From the NCBI GenBank assembly GCA_030340625.1, contig JAOPHQ010006265.1, positions 292,001-356,000 of the forward strand: DNA of 64,000 bases. Direction: 5' to 3'. This DNA comes from Merluccius polli (Eukaryota > Chordata > Actinopteri > Gadiformes > Merlucciidae). The notes under the pieces are model-generated. The model did no database searches. It worked only from the letters and a program-made list of their open reading frames with translations, and was not told the origin of the DNA. Below are positions 11,183-33,638 of this stretch, piece by piece. Numbering within the stretch: position 1 is the first letter of the stretch; each line of letters opens with the position of its first letter. The position numbers and the translations under genes were made by a program.

Positions 11183-12313
11183 TCAGAGAGGATCTTGGAG
11201 TGGAGGAAGTGGGTCTGTGCTGCAGGGCTGGGGCGGGCCGTGGTCCAGGGAGGAGGTCCGTATCGAGGGCAGCCGCTCGGCCGCTTGCGCCCTCCCTGCC
11301 AGAAACCTGTCAAACTCTGCAGAAGATGTGAATCCTGATCAGTTACAATACAGGCTAAGTGGGAACGCGAGGCTGATGATTTGGATGAGGAAGTAAATGG
11401 ATGAATACCAAGAAGGCAAAAGAACAGCCGTACCTGCACTGGTCACCCCATCCGTATCGTCAAAGTCAGCATTCTATGTGAACCAAGAGATAATGGATAC
11501 TCGTATTTATACCACAGCATTGTTAAATACTTGATCCTGATTGGTCTATAATGTTCCAAGGGTGTGCATTATTTTTAAATAACAGGACACCTCTGCGTTT
11601 TAACAGTTCGAATCAATGCGCAACAAATCCAACATTAAAAACAATGGTCAAATACAACTATCGACCAGGTGTTTCCTTGACAGCACAAAAACAATCTGCT
11701 CAAAGCGCCGCAGAAGAATATTTTAATTTCAGCTGATTCAGTCGTTAAAAAAAACAATAACGTTATAGATGAAAGTAACTAATATCAAACCATTGTTGGT
11801 AACTGAGTTATAAGAGGAATAAACCACTCCGGGTGTGTTCCATTATTGAGAAATAATGTACTTCGGGAGCGGTGATTACCACCACAGTACATTATTTTCC
11901 AGTAACAGGACACCCCGGGCTCCACGTGATAAGCCCTAATACCAGGAACCAATCACTGACCTCGTCATCATAATCCAGCCATTTTTCAATGTCATCCATC
12001 ATCGTCGATTGGTTGAGAGGAATCTGTGAACAAAAAGTTTTCACAATTTCAACTCGAGACTCGAGACTCGAGACTGACGCCCCTGAGCTGCAGCGGACAG
12101 TTAGATTAGCGGATGGTTAGATGAGGCTAGCTATCTTGTGTTGCTAACTTGCTACCAGTACCGACCTGGGCTGAATCTTATGCATTGCCTCCTAGACACC
12201 TTGCTAATACCAAATTATTGACCACATCCATCCAAACACTAAAAAAATATTTAAGCATCTATAAATAAATACCTTAAAACACATATAGAACATGCAATCA
12301 GACCATAATGACC

Positions 12314-12376
<63 letters not shown>

Positions 12377-13227
12377 TAGTTCATTCCATCTCATTTACAG
12401 GTATGGGTAATTTAGGGTTGAGGAGCCATTGAGCCTAACCAGCATGTCTTAAGGAGTGGGGGGGGGGGGGGTACTGGAGCACATGGAGTTAACAACCACA
12501 TGCGGACTGCAGTCTTATCTGCATGCAGGATCCTCCAAAGTACAAACTCAAAATAATAATACGTATATACACTAACACGTACACATGCTTTTCACAAAGC
12601 AGCAAAAGTAAACTGAGAGACCACCATGAACCATGATAAAAGACCAACAAGACAGAAATCAACAGAAAAGGGTGCAGCCATGAGACACCAGCAGCACCCG
12701 TGCGCCACTGACAGCACCCACCATTCCCCTCCTGACCATCCAGTCAGAGTATGGAGAGAGGCTGCGGCCGTTGTCCTTCACAAACACAGATCAGGTGATC
12801 AGGCCACCATTAGACACAACAATCAGGGAGCTCTGGCACAAAGTCGTTGATGTCCATACTACTGCCAATTGAACTAATAAAAAGGTGCTGTAGGTAAGAT
12901 TCAAGAGATATCATTTTTGTGTCATTTGTTAGAAATGCCAAAGCCATCGGTCAACTATTAGCGAGTGAAATGCGCTGCGAGGATATCTGTTCTGGTTGAC
13001 TGTGTGCCTGCTTCTGTATGAGACTATTCAGATTGTATCTTGCCTGTCAATCACATTGTGCACACAGTGTATACATAGCTCCACCACACGTATGTGAATG
13101 CAACACTTCTCAATGGCGTAGGGGCGTTTTTTTTATTCTCTCTTCACAGCTCACAAATCTTACCTTCAGCAGAGTATATACTGTATATACATAGGGCTGG
13201 GCATTCCCTTATTTTGTACCTGCTGAG

Positions 13228-13295
<68 letters not shown>

Positions 13296-13297
13296 GC

Positions 13298-13329
<32 letters not shown>

Positions 13330-16300
13330 GTGCCTGCTTGTCTCCCAACTGTCATGCTTGTTATCCATATCATGTGTATGTGATTGCATCTAGTTACCAT
13401 TTTAGGTTGGTCAGCGAATGCATACATTGTACCGGACAGCTAGACACATTTACTCTGCAATTAATGGACAGTTAGTGTGAAAATAGTGGGGGGGTTTTGT
13501 GGCAAGAGAACGGCCAATTGGTTCTAATCGAATTTTCCAACTTGGTGACAGAGAGCTGCAAACATTACTAAATGCTACAACCGAGGACCCCTTGTCTTGA
13601 TAATTCATTTACCCTCAGAGTCTCCCTTGTGACACTAAGCGTGTACCAAACAGACATAGCTCAAATATATTTATACACACTAACAAATAATCTTGTTACA
13701 TTTCTTGTGTCAAAAGAAGATATAGAGCGTTTCTTTTGTTCCCCTTCTTTATGCAATAACCCAAGGTGAGCCAAAAACTACCATTTAACCTCAGATGAGA
13801 AACTAAACATATTCATGAATCTAAACCTAAAATGTGTATTTAAACATATTTTTCAAAGTAGTTTATTTTTACTGACCATTCCGTGAGTTTGGACGCAGTG
13901 AGCGTGACTGCTGGCCACACCATCCTCCGCAGCTCGACCCTGCCCACTGAAACACACATGTTGTACGTCAACTACCATGTCAACACATGTTGAATTAGCC
14001 AGCACCATTAGCATTACATTCACTTAGCATTTTAAACCGCAGTCAAACAGTGGCCCGTGTCTTTGAAAAGTCATGAGCGGTTGTACTTGAAATGTCGTCA
14101 CTTTCTGCAACTAGTGAACAAAAACAGAATAATTAGACATTTTGTGGAGACTAACCCTCCCACACCTAGTTGTGGATTATCCCTTACTTGGTACAGCTAT
14201 AGAAGTTATTATCACATGCGTTTCCAAATGGGAAAATGCCACAGGCTTTATTTCTACAAACGCTTCGCTTTCTTTGTGTGCCTCTAAAATGTTTACCTCT
14301 GTCTTTGTTGACAATCCGAGATGTTTGTTTGAGGAAAATATGCATCCGAGTCAGATTCACCTGTACCTACAAGAAGACAGTTATTATGAACACATAAAGT
14401 GAATAAACGGGTTAGGATGTTTTGTTGATTCTAGGATGAACTATATAAAGCATGGACAGTCAAGATGTGGGAGCCTCTACTAAGCATGTGACTAGCCAAT
14501 GAATTCACTGATGAATTACATTTGTCATAACACAACTTGTGTGCAACAATATGGCATACCTGTTAGCTAGATCCTCTGGGTTGTAGAGATCGTTGGTACA
14601 AACATGTACTGTTGTCGTTTTTTATTCCAAAAATGTTGTGTAACTGTAAATACTTACTCAGGTTTACAAACTGGCTGGACACAGCTTCAACTGTTGATTG
14701 GCTGACGAGATCTGATTGGTTGACAGATTTGGTGGCAAGGCCCAGTTCAGTTAAGTTGACATAAGTAGGGGTCTGAGAGAGAGATAATTACACATACATT
14801 AAATTATGCATGGTTAATTACAAACAAACACAAAAAGAAGACATTTTATGACGACTATTACCTTTGCTGCTGTGCTTTCCCCATTTGTCATTTGTCTTTC
14901 GAACCTATGAAGAATGTAAACAAACATTGTTACAAAACAGTTGTAATAAATTATATATATTTTTTTTTTCTCCCCAATATTTTAATACAGTACCTCTGGT
15001 AGCGAGTAAACGTAGTGTTCATCTTATCATTGGCAGCCAGCAGCTCCTCAATCAGCTTCTCCTCGCTGAGTCTGGGAACCACCTCAACAATGCGGTCCTG
15101 CATCGCCTTGCACACCAGGTACAACTGCTGCTGGCACACAGTGCACAGGGGAACCACAAATACACAGGTACATAAACACAGGGAGGAAACCAGCCATGTG
15201 AAGCAGCGCCACCCTAACCTAATAGGATGAACAGTAGCTTTAGTATGCAAGTTGGCAAACACAACTTATAAAAGCAGTTTGCTTGATCATGGCAGCACAG
15301 GACGGGGTGAGGTACAGAGAGATCTCTACAGAGATCTTAGATCTGATATAAACAGAAATACAGATGGTTTAATGATGAAATGTGACCACGATAAAGCAAA
15401 AATGTGTGTGTTTTATTACCGATCATAATGTCTTACCTGAAGCATTTCCACATCTGCGTGTTTGGCAGTGACTGGATCCAGCTGACTCATCATGTCCGCC
15501 ATGACAGTGAGGTTGCTCTGCACCACTCCCATGTCGGCCTTCAGCTTCATCACCTAGTTACCAAAATGTATAATAAAAAAACAACAGCAACAATAACAAT
15601 GTTATGCTCGTGCTAAACCACGACATACCCTTTTGGATAACTGCAAGAAAAACTGCAACCAAAACAGTCATGCAAAGAAAGAAACCGAAGAGAAAGTGAA
15701 ATTAAAAAGAAATCCACCGTTAAACCGGTCTCAAGAATCGTCAAGTGGAACGCTGTTTCAACATGCATCAAAACTCGAACGTGATCTGAAACCACCCATC
15801 ACCTTATTGGGGTTGAAGACATTGTTTTCCTCCTTAGACGCAGGCGGGTTAGGGGGAGGTTTGGGACAGGGGGGTATAGACAGAGCCCCGTTCACAGGCA
15901 AGCTCTGCTAAGCAAAGCACAGTGACCAGAGCACAGTGAGACAGAATGAGAAACCCATCAACCAAAACAAGAGAGCCATCCCAAGTTGCAATAAAGACAC
16001 CACAGGATGGGGAAAAAAACACTTTTGTATCTTTTAAGACAAGACAATAGTCGCAAAATTATTTAATGACTATTAAAAAATGCGAAAATAATGACCCAAT
16101 CAAATCCCATAAGGATCAAATCACGATTCCACCTGTTCCCTCCGTCCCGCACTAATTAAATATGCACGTCTTATGACTTTAAAGTGAGTTAAAATATAGC
16201 ATTCCATTTCATGGTGTCTAACATGTGATAACGCTATAATAGCGTTAGGATGGACTTGGCACCTTGCTTGCATTGGGGTTGGTGTTTGAGTAGCCCTCCA

Positions 16301-17879
16301 GCTGCACCACAGGGAAGTCGAGACCTTTCCTCCGCAGGTCCTCGTACACCGACACCACCCCCGTCAGGTCTGGCGAGCTGCGGAACGCGTCGGCCCACGC
16401 CTTCGCACGCCGCCAACGTCGTCGGGTGGTGGTGAAATCGCGAGGTAGCGGTGAAAAGCAAAAAGCAGAACAAGATGTTTGAGAGATACTGGAATACCCT
16501 CCTGCCCTCCTGGTCCTTCAAAACCACCGCAGACCAGACCCATCTCTTCAGATCAACGGAGAGCACTTGTTGAATAAGGAACATGCCGCTGTTGAGAGGT
16601 ACTTTACCACCGAGATGTAACCACTGCACGACTACCACTAATACAAAATACACACCTTCTCAAAGCGACTAACCTCATCTTCTCTGTAGCTACTCTGCAC
16701 TCTGTCTAACTGTTTGTTGGAAAACAACTTGCTTATGCAGCTTGGAATTTGTGTAGTTCCTTTTTTATTGTACACTTTGTTCTCAGCCTCACTCATACGT
16801 CTTTTTCGATAAAAGTATCTGCTAAACACTCACTGACTAAATGTAATTGTAATGTACTTATATTCTGCTAAAACATGAGTCAACAATTGCTTGACTCACA
16901 CACATCCTGTAAAACAATTTAACTTGAACTGAACGGACAAATTATTATTATTACACTATTATTAACCATTACAATATACATTATTATGAATATATATGTA
17001 TTAAATATAACCTTGCAGTGCTTAATAGAGCCGTTTCGCCCCCTGTGAATGGCCCCCTAATCCCCTATTCGCATGAGAATAATTCTGATAATATGACGTA
17101 ATGTTATTATGTGGCTCACCTGTATGAGGCTCAGCACTCGGTCATGCAGTACCAGCGGTGGGTTGTTCTTGGGTATGATGGACCGGACCAGAACCCCCTC
17201 GACGAACTCCCGCGTGGACACCAGCACGTGGAACTTGTGGCCGCAGTTCTTCACACATGCCTCCAGAACCTGGGTCCAACACGGAGGTCGGAGAGAAGGA
17301 CTTAGTGGGGCGAACCCATAGGGCTTACGCAAACAAAATATCAACCAATGACATTTACAGGAGCAGAATGGTCAGCCAATCAGGGTTTACAAGAGAAGAA
17401 TGATTGCAAAAATGTATATCGGAAAGACCACATTCAACTATCTAAGGAACTGACAGCCGGTTATACTAGATTTATGGACAGCAAGGAGGGAGGAGACTAT
17501 ACTTGTTATTATGATGATTATATTAATAGCCTACTCACCGTAAGTGTGAACATAACCTCCTTGAAATTCTTGTTTCCCACAATCCGTTTCCTTATTGCTT
17601 TGACTGCATCTCTGGGCCTGTGGGGTCAGAGTCACGCAAACATCGCATTATCATCAACACACCTGAACTTAAACCTGCAGAGCCCAGACCACCTTCAGCA
17701 TAACGTCAACAGCAAAAACCACAACGCAGTACACACAAAAACACAACACAGTACACATAACAACACAACACAGTACACACCCCTCATCCGAGCTGTTGAC
17801 GAGGTCACAGATCTCCATGTTGAGGGCCCAGTCCTCTGACTGCAGACTGGAGCTGGTTGCATGCTCTGTGGAGCCATAG

Positions 17880-17921
<42 letters not shown>

Positions 17922-18397
17922 GACACAGTGCAATGTAAAGGATGAGACCAACATGAAGTAAGTGGGTTTTCTCATTTGGCAACTCCTAACCCTGTAATCA
18001 CACATGACAGCCACATTCATCTCTTCAGTGGCAGGTAGGGCAGGTGTTAAAACACCTCTTGGCGCACACACGTCAACCGACGTGAAAAAACGTCATCCTC
18101 ACGATGACCCACATTTGAGGACGTCTGCCACTTTCGGTTCGGTGCCACCATGACACCAAATTACCACCAATCAACTGGGGGGATTTAAAGAGTCCAGTCC
18201 CGCCCCGCTATTGTGCAACGAGACCCGCCGGTACCGCAATTAACCCGTCCGTCTCCAGCGTTACAGCGCCACGTTCAACGCCTTGAAATCAAACAGGCAT
18301 CACAGCGTTAAATGCGCTTTCACAGGGCGGCAGCGCAATACGGCAGGAAGGCGCAACCCGACATAAGATAACGCGCACGCGTGCACGCGCGCACGCA

Positions 18398-18460
<63 letters not shown>

Positions 18461-18550
18461 ATTACAGCATGCATTATTATCACATATGGTCTTCTTACCG
18501 ATCCGGGTTCCGATCGGCGTACTGAACAGGGTCCCGATCAAGAAGTCCAT
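11183..18550 (-). CDS. tom1: tom1, target of Myb1 membrane trafficking protein (complete, 15 exons)
   Basis: Endosomal ubiquitin-binding adaptor with VHS and GAT domains. Exons: 18550-18499, 17865-17781, 17617-17539, 17269-17120, 16400-16263, 15907-15803, 15553-15437, 15127-14994, 14904-14862, 14772-14658, 14360-14297, 13946-13877, 12023-11961, 11473-11434, 11316-11183; 1389 nt, 462 aa plus stop, all phases consistent. The VHS domain starts MDFLIGTLFSTPIGTRI and holds LQSEDWALNMEICDLVN, LEACVKNCGHKFHVLV and SIIPKNNPP; AWADAFRSSPDLTGVV follows. GAT occupies about residues 204-290 (CKAMQDRIVEVVPRLSEE). The tail has MMDDIEKWLDYDDE and GVTSAEFDRFLAGRAQAAERL, as in TOM1/TOM1L2. VEGVLVRSI favours TOM1 over TOM1L2. 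It ends PPLQDPL and, from memory, lacks the family's usual basic-acidic C-terminus ending FAL. Human TOM1 is about 492 aa. The exon 6 and exon 8 acceptors are tandem AGs, so the exact starts may vary by one codon. Confidence 0.92.
12321..12373 (+). repeat. (AT)26 microsatellite in tom1 intron 12
   Basis: Pure AT dinucleotide run, followed 85 bases later by a G11-12 run at about 12459-12470. Confidence 0.95.
12883..13110 (+). repeat. Diverged dispersed repeat, copy 2 (pairs with 4003-4200)
   Basis: Same order and orientation of shared blocks as the copy in gcat intron 7 (CTGTAGGTAAGATTCAAGAG at the start, CTTCTCAATGGCG near the end). It lies in tom1 intron 12. The family is not recognised. 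Confidence 0.4.
13231..13408 (-). repeat. (GT)n / (GTGTGC)n array with the ~80-bp dispersed block, copy 2
   Basis: A GT run (13231-13290) passes into alternating CGTGTG units and then into sequence that is the reverse complement of 3709-3784, including CTGTCATGCTTGTTATCC. It lies in tom1 intron 12. Confidence 0.7.
16480..16855 (+). mobile_element. 3' tail of a teleost interspersed repeat
   Basis: A degenerate coding-like stretch (CTTCAAAACCACCGCAGACC... CCATCTCTTCAGATC) is followed after about 250 bases by CGATAAAAGTATCTGCTAAA and ACTAAATGTAATTGTAATG, the common 'gataaaagcgtctgctaaatgactaaatgtaa' ending of a fish repeat. A second copy of this ending lies at 58156-58195. The superfamily is not certain. 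It lies in tom1 intron 4. Confidence 0.45.
17881..17919 (+). repeat. (CA)19-20 array abutting the tom1 exon 2 acceptor
   Basis: On the transcript this is a UG repeat ending 15 bases before exon 2 (17865), in the position of the polypyrimidine tract. Confidence 0.95.
18401..18458 (+). repeat. (CA)29 array in tom1 intron 1
   Basis: Pure CA run preceded by a CG/CA-rich stretch (18371-18400); a UG repeat on the transcript, about 40 bases beyond the exon 1 donor. Confidence 0.95.
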
Positions 18551-18800
18551 GGTCCCCCCGGTCGCACCGTTAGACCACCGTTGTCCCCCAATCGAGATTC
18601 CCGGGTCCGGGTCTGGGTCCGGGTCCGACGGGCGCCACACGTCCCGGTCCGACAATAGATGGGCTTGATTCAGAGTCGGCGCACACACACCGCAAAAACC
18701 CGGAGCACCGGTTGAACTGGATTACGTCATTTCTTAAAGGGGACGCGCCGCGCTGTCGTCATTGTGATCAGTGTCGGGGGGGGGGGGGGGTGTTATTAAT
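18551..18800 (-). promoter_or_regulatory. tom1 promoter region
   Basis: CpG-rich sequence directly upstream of the tom1 start, with imperfect GGGTCC(G/T) repeats at 18600-18632 and a TTACGTCA site (18722-18729), the same CREB/ATF-type octamer found upstream of gcat. No TATA box is obvious. It ends in a G14-15 run (about 18776-18791). Confidence 0.4.
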
Positions 18801-19519
18801 TAAAACACGTTATTAATTAAGTGTTTATTAATTATTAATAACACGTTTTGATGCACGATGGGTACATGATATATGCGGCCTTTAATGTTGTAGAGTTGAT
18901 TTTATTTTTCGCTTGAATTTGATTTGTTTTTAAAATTAATTTAGTGAATTGTAAGTGTGCCATTTTGAATTATAATGTAGGACCTAGTGTCTGAGCATAT
19001 ATACAAATATAATATAACCAATATAACCTTGTGTTTAATCTTGTTAAACATAAACGTCCATAAATAGTGCGGCACGCATGTCTTCGCGCCGCACGGGGGC
19101 GCTGTTTCATTGCACATCACGTTGCGTCATGCTTATACAATATTCCCATGAAGGCTTCTCAAAACATTATTTTCAAACAACAACTGGATGAATAATAATG
19201 TGCATATTTCACACTAATCATTCATGACTCAACACGGTCTAGGCCTATAGGCCTAATTGTCTACCAAAAAAAACAAATGCATTGCGTTGGAATATTAAAT
19301 CTATCTATCTATGCTTGAATAGATGGAGACATTTGATATTGCACCGTATAATTGTGTGACTGTCTGAGATACATGAGAAATCATAGGTGTCCCTGATATT
19401 TCTTTGACACAGCTCCTGCCTTTGTCTATAGGGCCTACCCCAGTGGAGATAACACTATTATGAGGCCGAGGTACAAAAGCAGGTATATACACCGTTTGCT
19501 TTCCCTGGATGATAGGATT

Positions 19520-19560
<41 letters not shown>

Positions 19561-20875
19561 ATTATTAGTGCTGTCAATCAAATGGGTCTACAGTGTTATA
19601 TGAAACCCAAGGAGAGAAACACAACAGCAGGTTTTCTGACGTTGCTCTGATGGTATCAGTTTCATATCTGCGTGTGGGCCAAAGCATATTTTCCTTTCAC
19701 AGTGAACCCTGGAAATTGCTATTCCTAACTGGTCACCAATGCTGCTCAGCCGCATGAATTGATAGTCTCTAGTCTATGTTGCTACAAAGGAGGAGAATCA
19801 CAATCCGATATGAGAATCACAATCCGATATGGCATTTTACTCTGTTGTCATTGGTTGTAATTGCTTTTTTCCAACAACAGATATGAATACACAAAGACAC
19901 ATGTTTGTCTACGTGAGAAAGCAGTATCCTACAGGTTAGTTTGTTTGAAGTTTAGTCTCATTAGACAACTCCAGACATATAAAACTGTAAAAAGAAACTA
20001 CTACAGCTATTACACGAAAACAAAGAAAACAATACAAAGACACATTTTGACTGACTTGTTTTATGTTAGTATGTGTGGGTGTTAGCACATCGTCTACCTT
20101 GCCGTCATATTGTTTCAGTAAATGCTGTTTAACTTCTCTGATATGATCTCAAATGTTTACGAGTGTAAAATGTTCAGATGGTTTCTTATCTTTGTGTCAA
20201 ATCACTTATGGTCATTCTCAGGGTCAGTATATCAAGTCAAGTCAAGTGCATTTTATTTGTATAGTACTTAATCACCGTTAAAGTCTCAAAGGGCTTCACA
20301 GGCCATATTTCTTACATATATATATATATATATATATAATTTTACCTTCTTTTTGGAACAGAACTATGCCTACTTGTTTTAAACACAGGGGAAGCCAATT
20401 ATAGCAAAAGTGAGAAGACCAGAATATATGTTTAACCAAATGTACCATCAGGGATGAATAAAGTACCCATCTCTATCTATTAAGTGAATATAAATATATC
20501 GTTGTTTTGAATTTCCTCAATTGCAAGTGCAAGTCACATTCCCCATCTACGACACATTAATCTATAATGGGTTAACAATCATAACAAACCAGCCCAAATG
20601 AGTTGTTTGTGTCGAACAGGTCCAAGCCTACTTACAGGGAACATATAGATATTGGTTGAATTGCACTTAGTAAACAGCGAGGGGCATAACACTACTAGTG
20701 CACCTCACACTGTTTTACCATTTTCTCATTTCCATTAAGGAAGAATAGTCTCTCATATGTATTTCAACGTCATATTGGGCTCGTAATAACTAGTCTGTTG
20801 TTGACATTGTTTAGTGGGTATGCATGGCTGTGGGTACACAGTATGCATGGCTGTCTTCAGCCAAACAAGAAAGAG

Positions 20876-20914
<39 letters not shown>

Positions 20915-21437
20915 TGACTGCAGTAAGAGGTATACAATGGTCCGTATCTCACACTAATCCGGTCAAAGTACCCATAGAAGGAATCCTACTAGAGGGAAAT
21001 AACAGTGAATCTGGCCCTTTTTTTTTTTTTTTTTTACATCGCAACAAAAAAAGAAAAGGAAATGCAAAAGTGTCATTATATAGTATATATTTGTCTGCTT
21101 TTGTTTGATAGTTAAAGGGAGTCGCCATATTGTAGAATAAATCACATTGTCACACAAAGCCACAGGTTGCTATCCTTCCCTGACAACAGCATTACCCTGG
21201 CAGCAGGCACAGCCAGTATTACATAGGCATTGAAATAGCATGTGTGATCTGCAGGGATAACAAGCCAGCTATAGAATACGTTCAACACATGAAGCTGTTG
21301 CACACCACTACAAGCATCTTCTGATCTGCAAGTGTCACCTGATATGTCATCATGTCAATCACACTGATTGCACAATAGGGACGAGCACTGCGGCTACCCC
21401 CTGCTGTTTGCTTTAAATTACAGCCACCATTAAAGGC

Positions 21438-21495
<58 letters not shown>

Positions 21496-21776
21496 CTGTG
21501 TGTGTGTGTGTGCGTGTGTTTGTTTGCTTGAGTGTATGTTCACATGCACATGCTTGTGTGTTTGTTAAAACAGCTGGATCTCTCCTCCAGAGTGGTGGTG
21601 AAGACAGCTGGATCTCTCTATGATAACGGTACTCCCCTATATCTTGCATGGCTTGTTGTCATGGCAGCTACACACCACATCGGTGTGGCAGAATGCTTTT
21701 TAGAATAGGTTACACTGGTACACGGCTCTGCACACCGATGTCGTAACTGCAATGTCTCACCTTCACTCACACACTC

Positions 21777-21830
<54 letters not shown>

Positions 21831-22772
21831 GTGTGTGCTTTTGTACACACATTCATTATAGCACACATAAAAGCAAGACATGCATATGAGATAGTGACTT
21901 TCTTGTCGTATTACACATTGAAATACAAAGAGTACCATAGTTGTACCAGAGGTTTAATATCACATAGTCCTTTTTCCACATTGCATGATAAATGCACACA
22001 TGACATGGCAACACAATCTCACTGTCACACACGTTGTATTTATAGTTTGCATACATTCAAAACCTTCTACTAACAAAATAAATGCTATTGACATTGAGGC
22101 AAAATCCATCCCAGTACTTTAGGAATTTAAATTGCATTGTTAAACTCTAATTGAACCTTAACCAATTTGATGCTTGAAGTTGAACATTGTCGATACCAAT
22201 TGTATTTAATTAAATTTAAATTGAACAATGCAACATTGGTCTAACAATGTGTTGTATCTTTGATGGTGCACCTGCATGTGTTGACAGCTCTTTCCAAGCT
22301 GTTATATTGTGCATTAAAAAGCGAGGCAATTAAAGAGGCTTTCTGTATAATCATGTGTTATTGTTCTCCAACCTTCCAACCCATCTTATCTTGAGAGGAA
22401 AGATAACATAGCTTTTATCTGGCGTTTCAGCGCAGAATACTACTAGTAATTCTTCTTTTTCACATATTTGTCAAAATAATGATATTATATTATATGATAC
22501 GTAAAACAAACTCAAAACGACAATGTCCATTTTCATGTGGTCCCCCACTGCAGAGCACAGACACACAGAATATCACAGCAGCAGGTCTATGAAACACATC
22601 ATCATCTTATATTTGTGTTTACACACCATAAACGACACACACGAAAATTGAAACAAATCTACGCAAGCATACAAACCACCACCAAACCACACACACACTC
22701 ACACACACTCACACGGGCACACATGGGCACACACAGGCACACACACACACTCACACTCACACGGGCACACAC

Positions 22773-22854
<82 letters not shown>

Positions 22855-22867
22855 CTCCGCTACATGT
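18801..22867. other. Intergenic, tom1 to bmerb1-like; microsatellites and repeat tails only
   Basis: No gene was recognised over about 4 kb. Content seen: TA arrays at 19523-19553 and 20318-20337; a repeat tail CAAGTGCATTTTATTTGTATAG at about 20240-20262 and GGATGAATAAAGTACC at about 20452-20467 (both common fish LINE/SINE endings); a GA array at 20878-20911; poly-T at 21020-21036; GT arrays at about 21441-21494 and 21778-21838; and a CA array at about 22783-22852, just beyond the 3' end of the bmerb1-like coding sequence. Confidence 0.6.
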
Positions 22868-32646
<9,779 letters not shown>

Positions 32647-32935
32647 GATGGTTGTTGGAATGAGCGGCAGGTTTATTATAGGCTATAATAAACTAAACTA
32701 AACACCGGAGTCAGACTGCACTCACACACAGCCTGTTATTTTACTCAGTTTAAATAAAGTACCGTCTTCACTCCTCCAGCCTAGTTGCGCGGCAGCATCG
32801 GTGCTGAGAGAGACTGCAGTCTGCTCTCCTGCAGGAGGGGAGGAGGCGAGGAGGGAGGGAGGGAGGGAGGGAGGCGCCACCACGGGGACAAGGGTGGAAA
32901 CGAGGAGAGGAAACGAGGAAGGGAGTATTGACAAT
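32647..32935 (-). promoter_or_regulatory. bmerb1-like promoter / 5' UTR region
   Basis: Upstream of exon 1 is a moderately GC-rich stretch with a run of GGGA repeats on the plus strand (about 32853-32874) that could form a G-quadruplex. No convincing TATA box near a defined start was seen; AT-rich TATAATAAAC lies close to the ATG (about 32684-32693). Assigned by position only. Confidence 0.35.
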
Positions 32936-33622
32936 TTAACGTCGCGTAAAGGATGTCTTCGTAACGTATTATTATTTATATAGGCCTATGTGCATAATGC
33001 TTTTAATAAACGGAAAGGCCCAGTATAAGATCAACGTGGCCTGTAGGTTTCTTTACATGCAGGAACTGCAAGAAAAAAAAGCTAAATGCTTTAAGTTATT
33101 CAAGCTGCTCCTATAATGTGTCCATATATTATCTATCCTATCTATCCTATAGGCCAGTTGTGTTTATGATAGGCTAGATCACTGATTATAATGGGGCCTA
33201 GATATACAAATTAACTTGCACATTTATTTAAACTAACCCTATTTCTGTATTATTTTATTTGTGTATTATTTATTGAGTCATTTATTTATTTATTATTTTA
33301 TTTTTGTATTGGGGCAGTTTCGGTCCTCCATAGGCTCCAGGAGGATGCATAATGAAGGCCTGAAGAATGGGATCAATGCAACAGAAAGGAGGATGTTGGT
33401 TCAATCCTCCTTTAACTCCTCTGCTATGCGTGGAGCAATATGTTGTCCTTTCACAATAAAAGTCACTTGAATGAATGAGTGAGCCTACATTTGAGGTCGA
33501 CTCATGCGGTCACAAAATAATCATGCTGGAAAGTTTTTTTGTTTTTTGCGTTTCTATTTGACTGAATTTCCCTTATACAGACAGACCCGATTCTGCTAAA
33601 CATCAGCCATGCTGGATGCTAT

Positions 33623-33638
33623 CCTCCAGGTGGCGCTA
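33623..33638 (+). promoter_or_regulatory. CTCF-like motif, plus orientation
   Basis: CCTCCAGGTGGCGCTA matches the vertebrate CTCF core with one change in the third position. It lies about 1 kb upstream of the bmerb1-like start, between that gene and the radil-like 3' end. Binding is inferred. Confidence 0.5.

Noticed and set aside
13194..13204. TAGGGCTGGGC, like the terminus of the hAT MITE family
   Set aside because: Similarity stops after 11 bases and no second end is present; not called as a copy.
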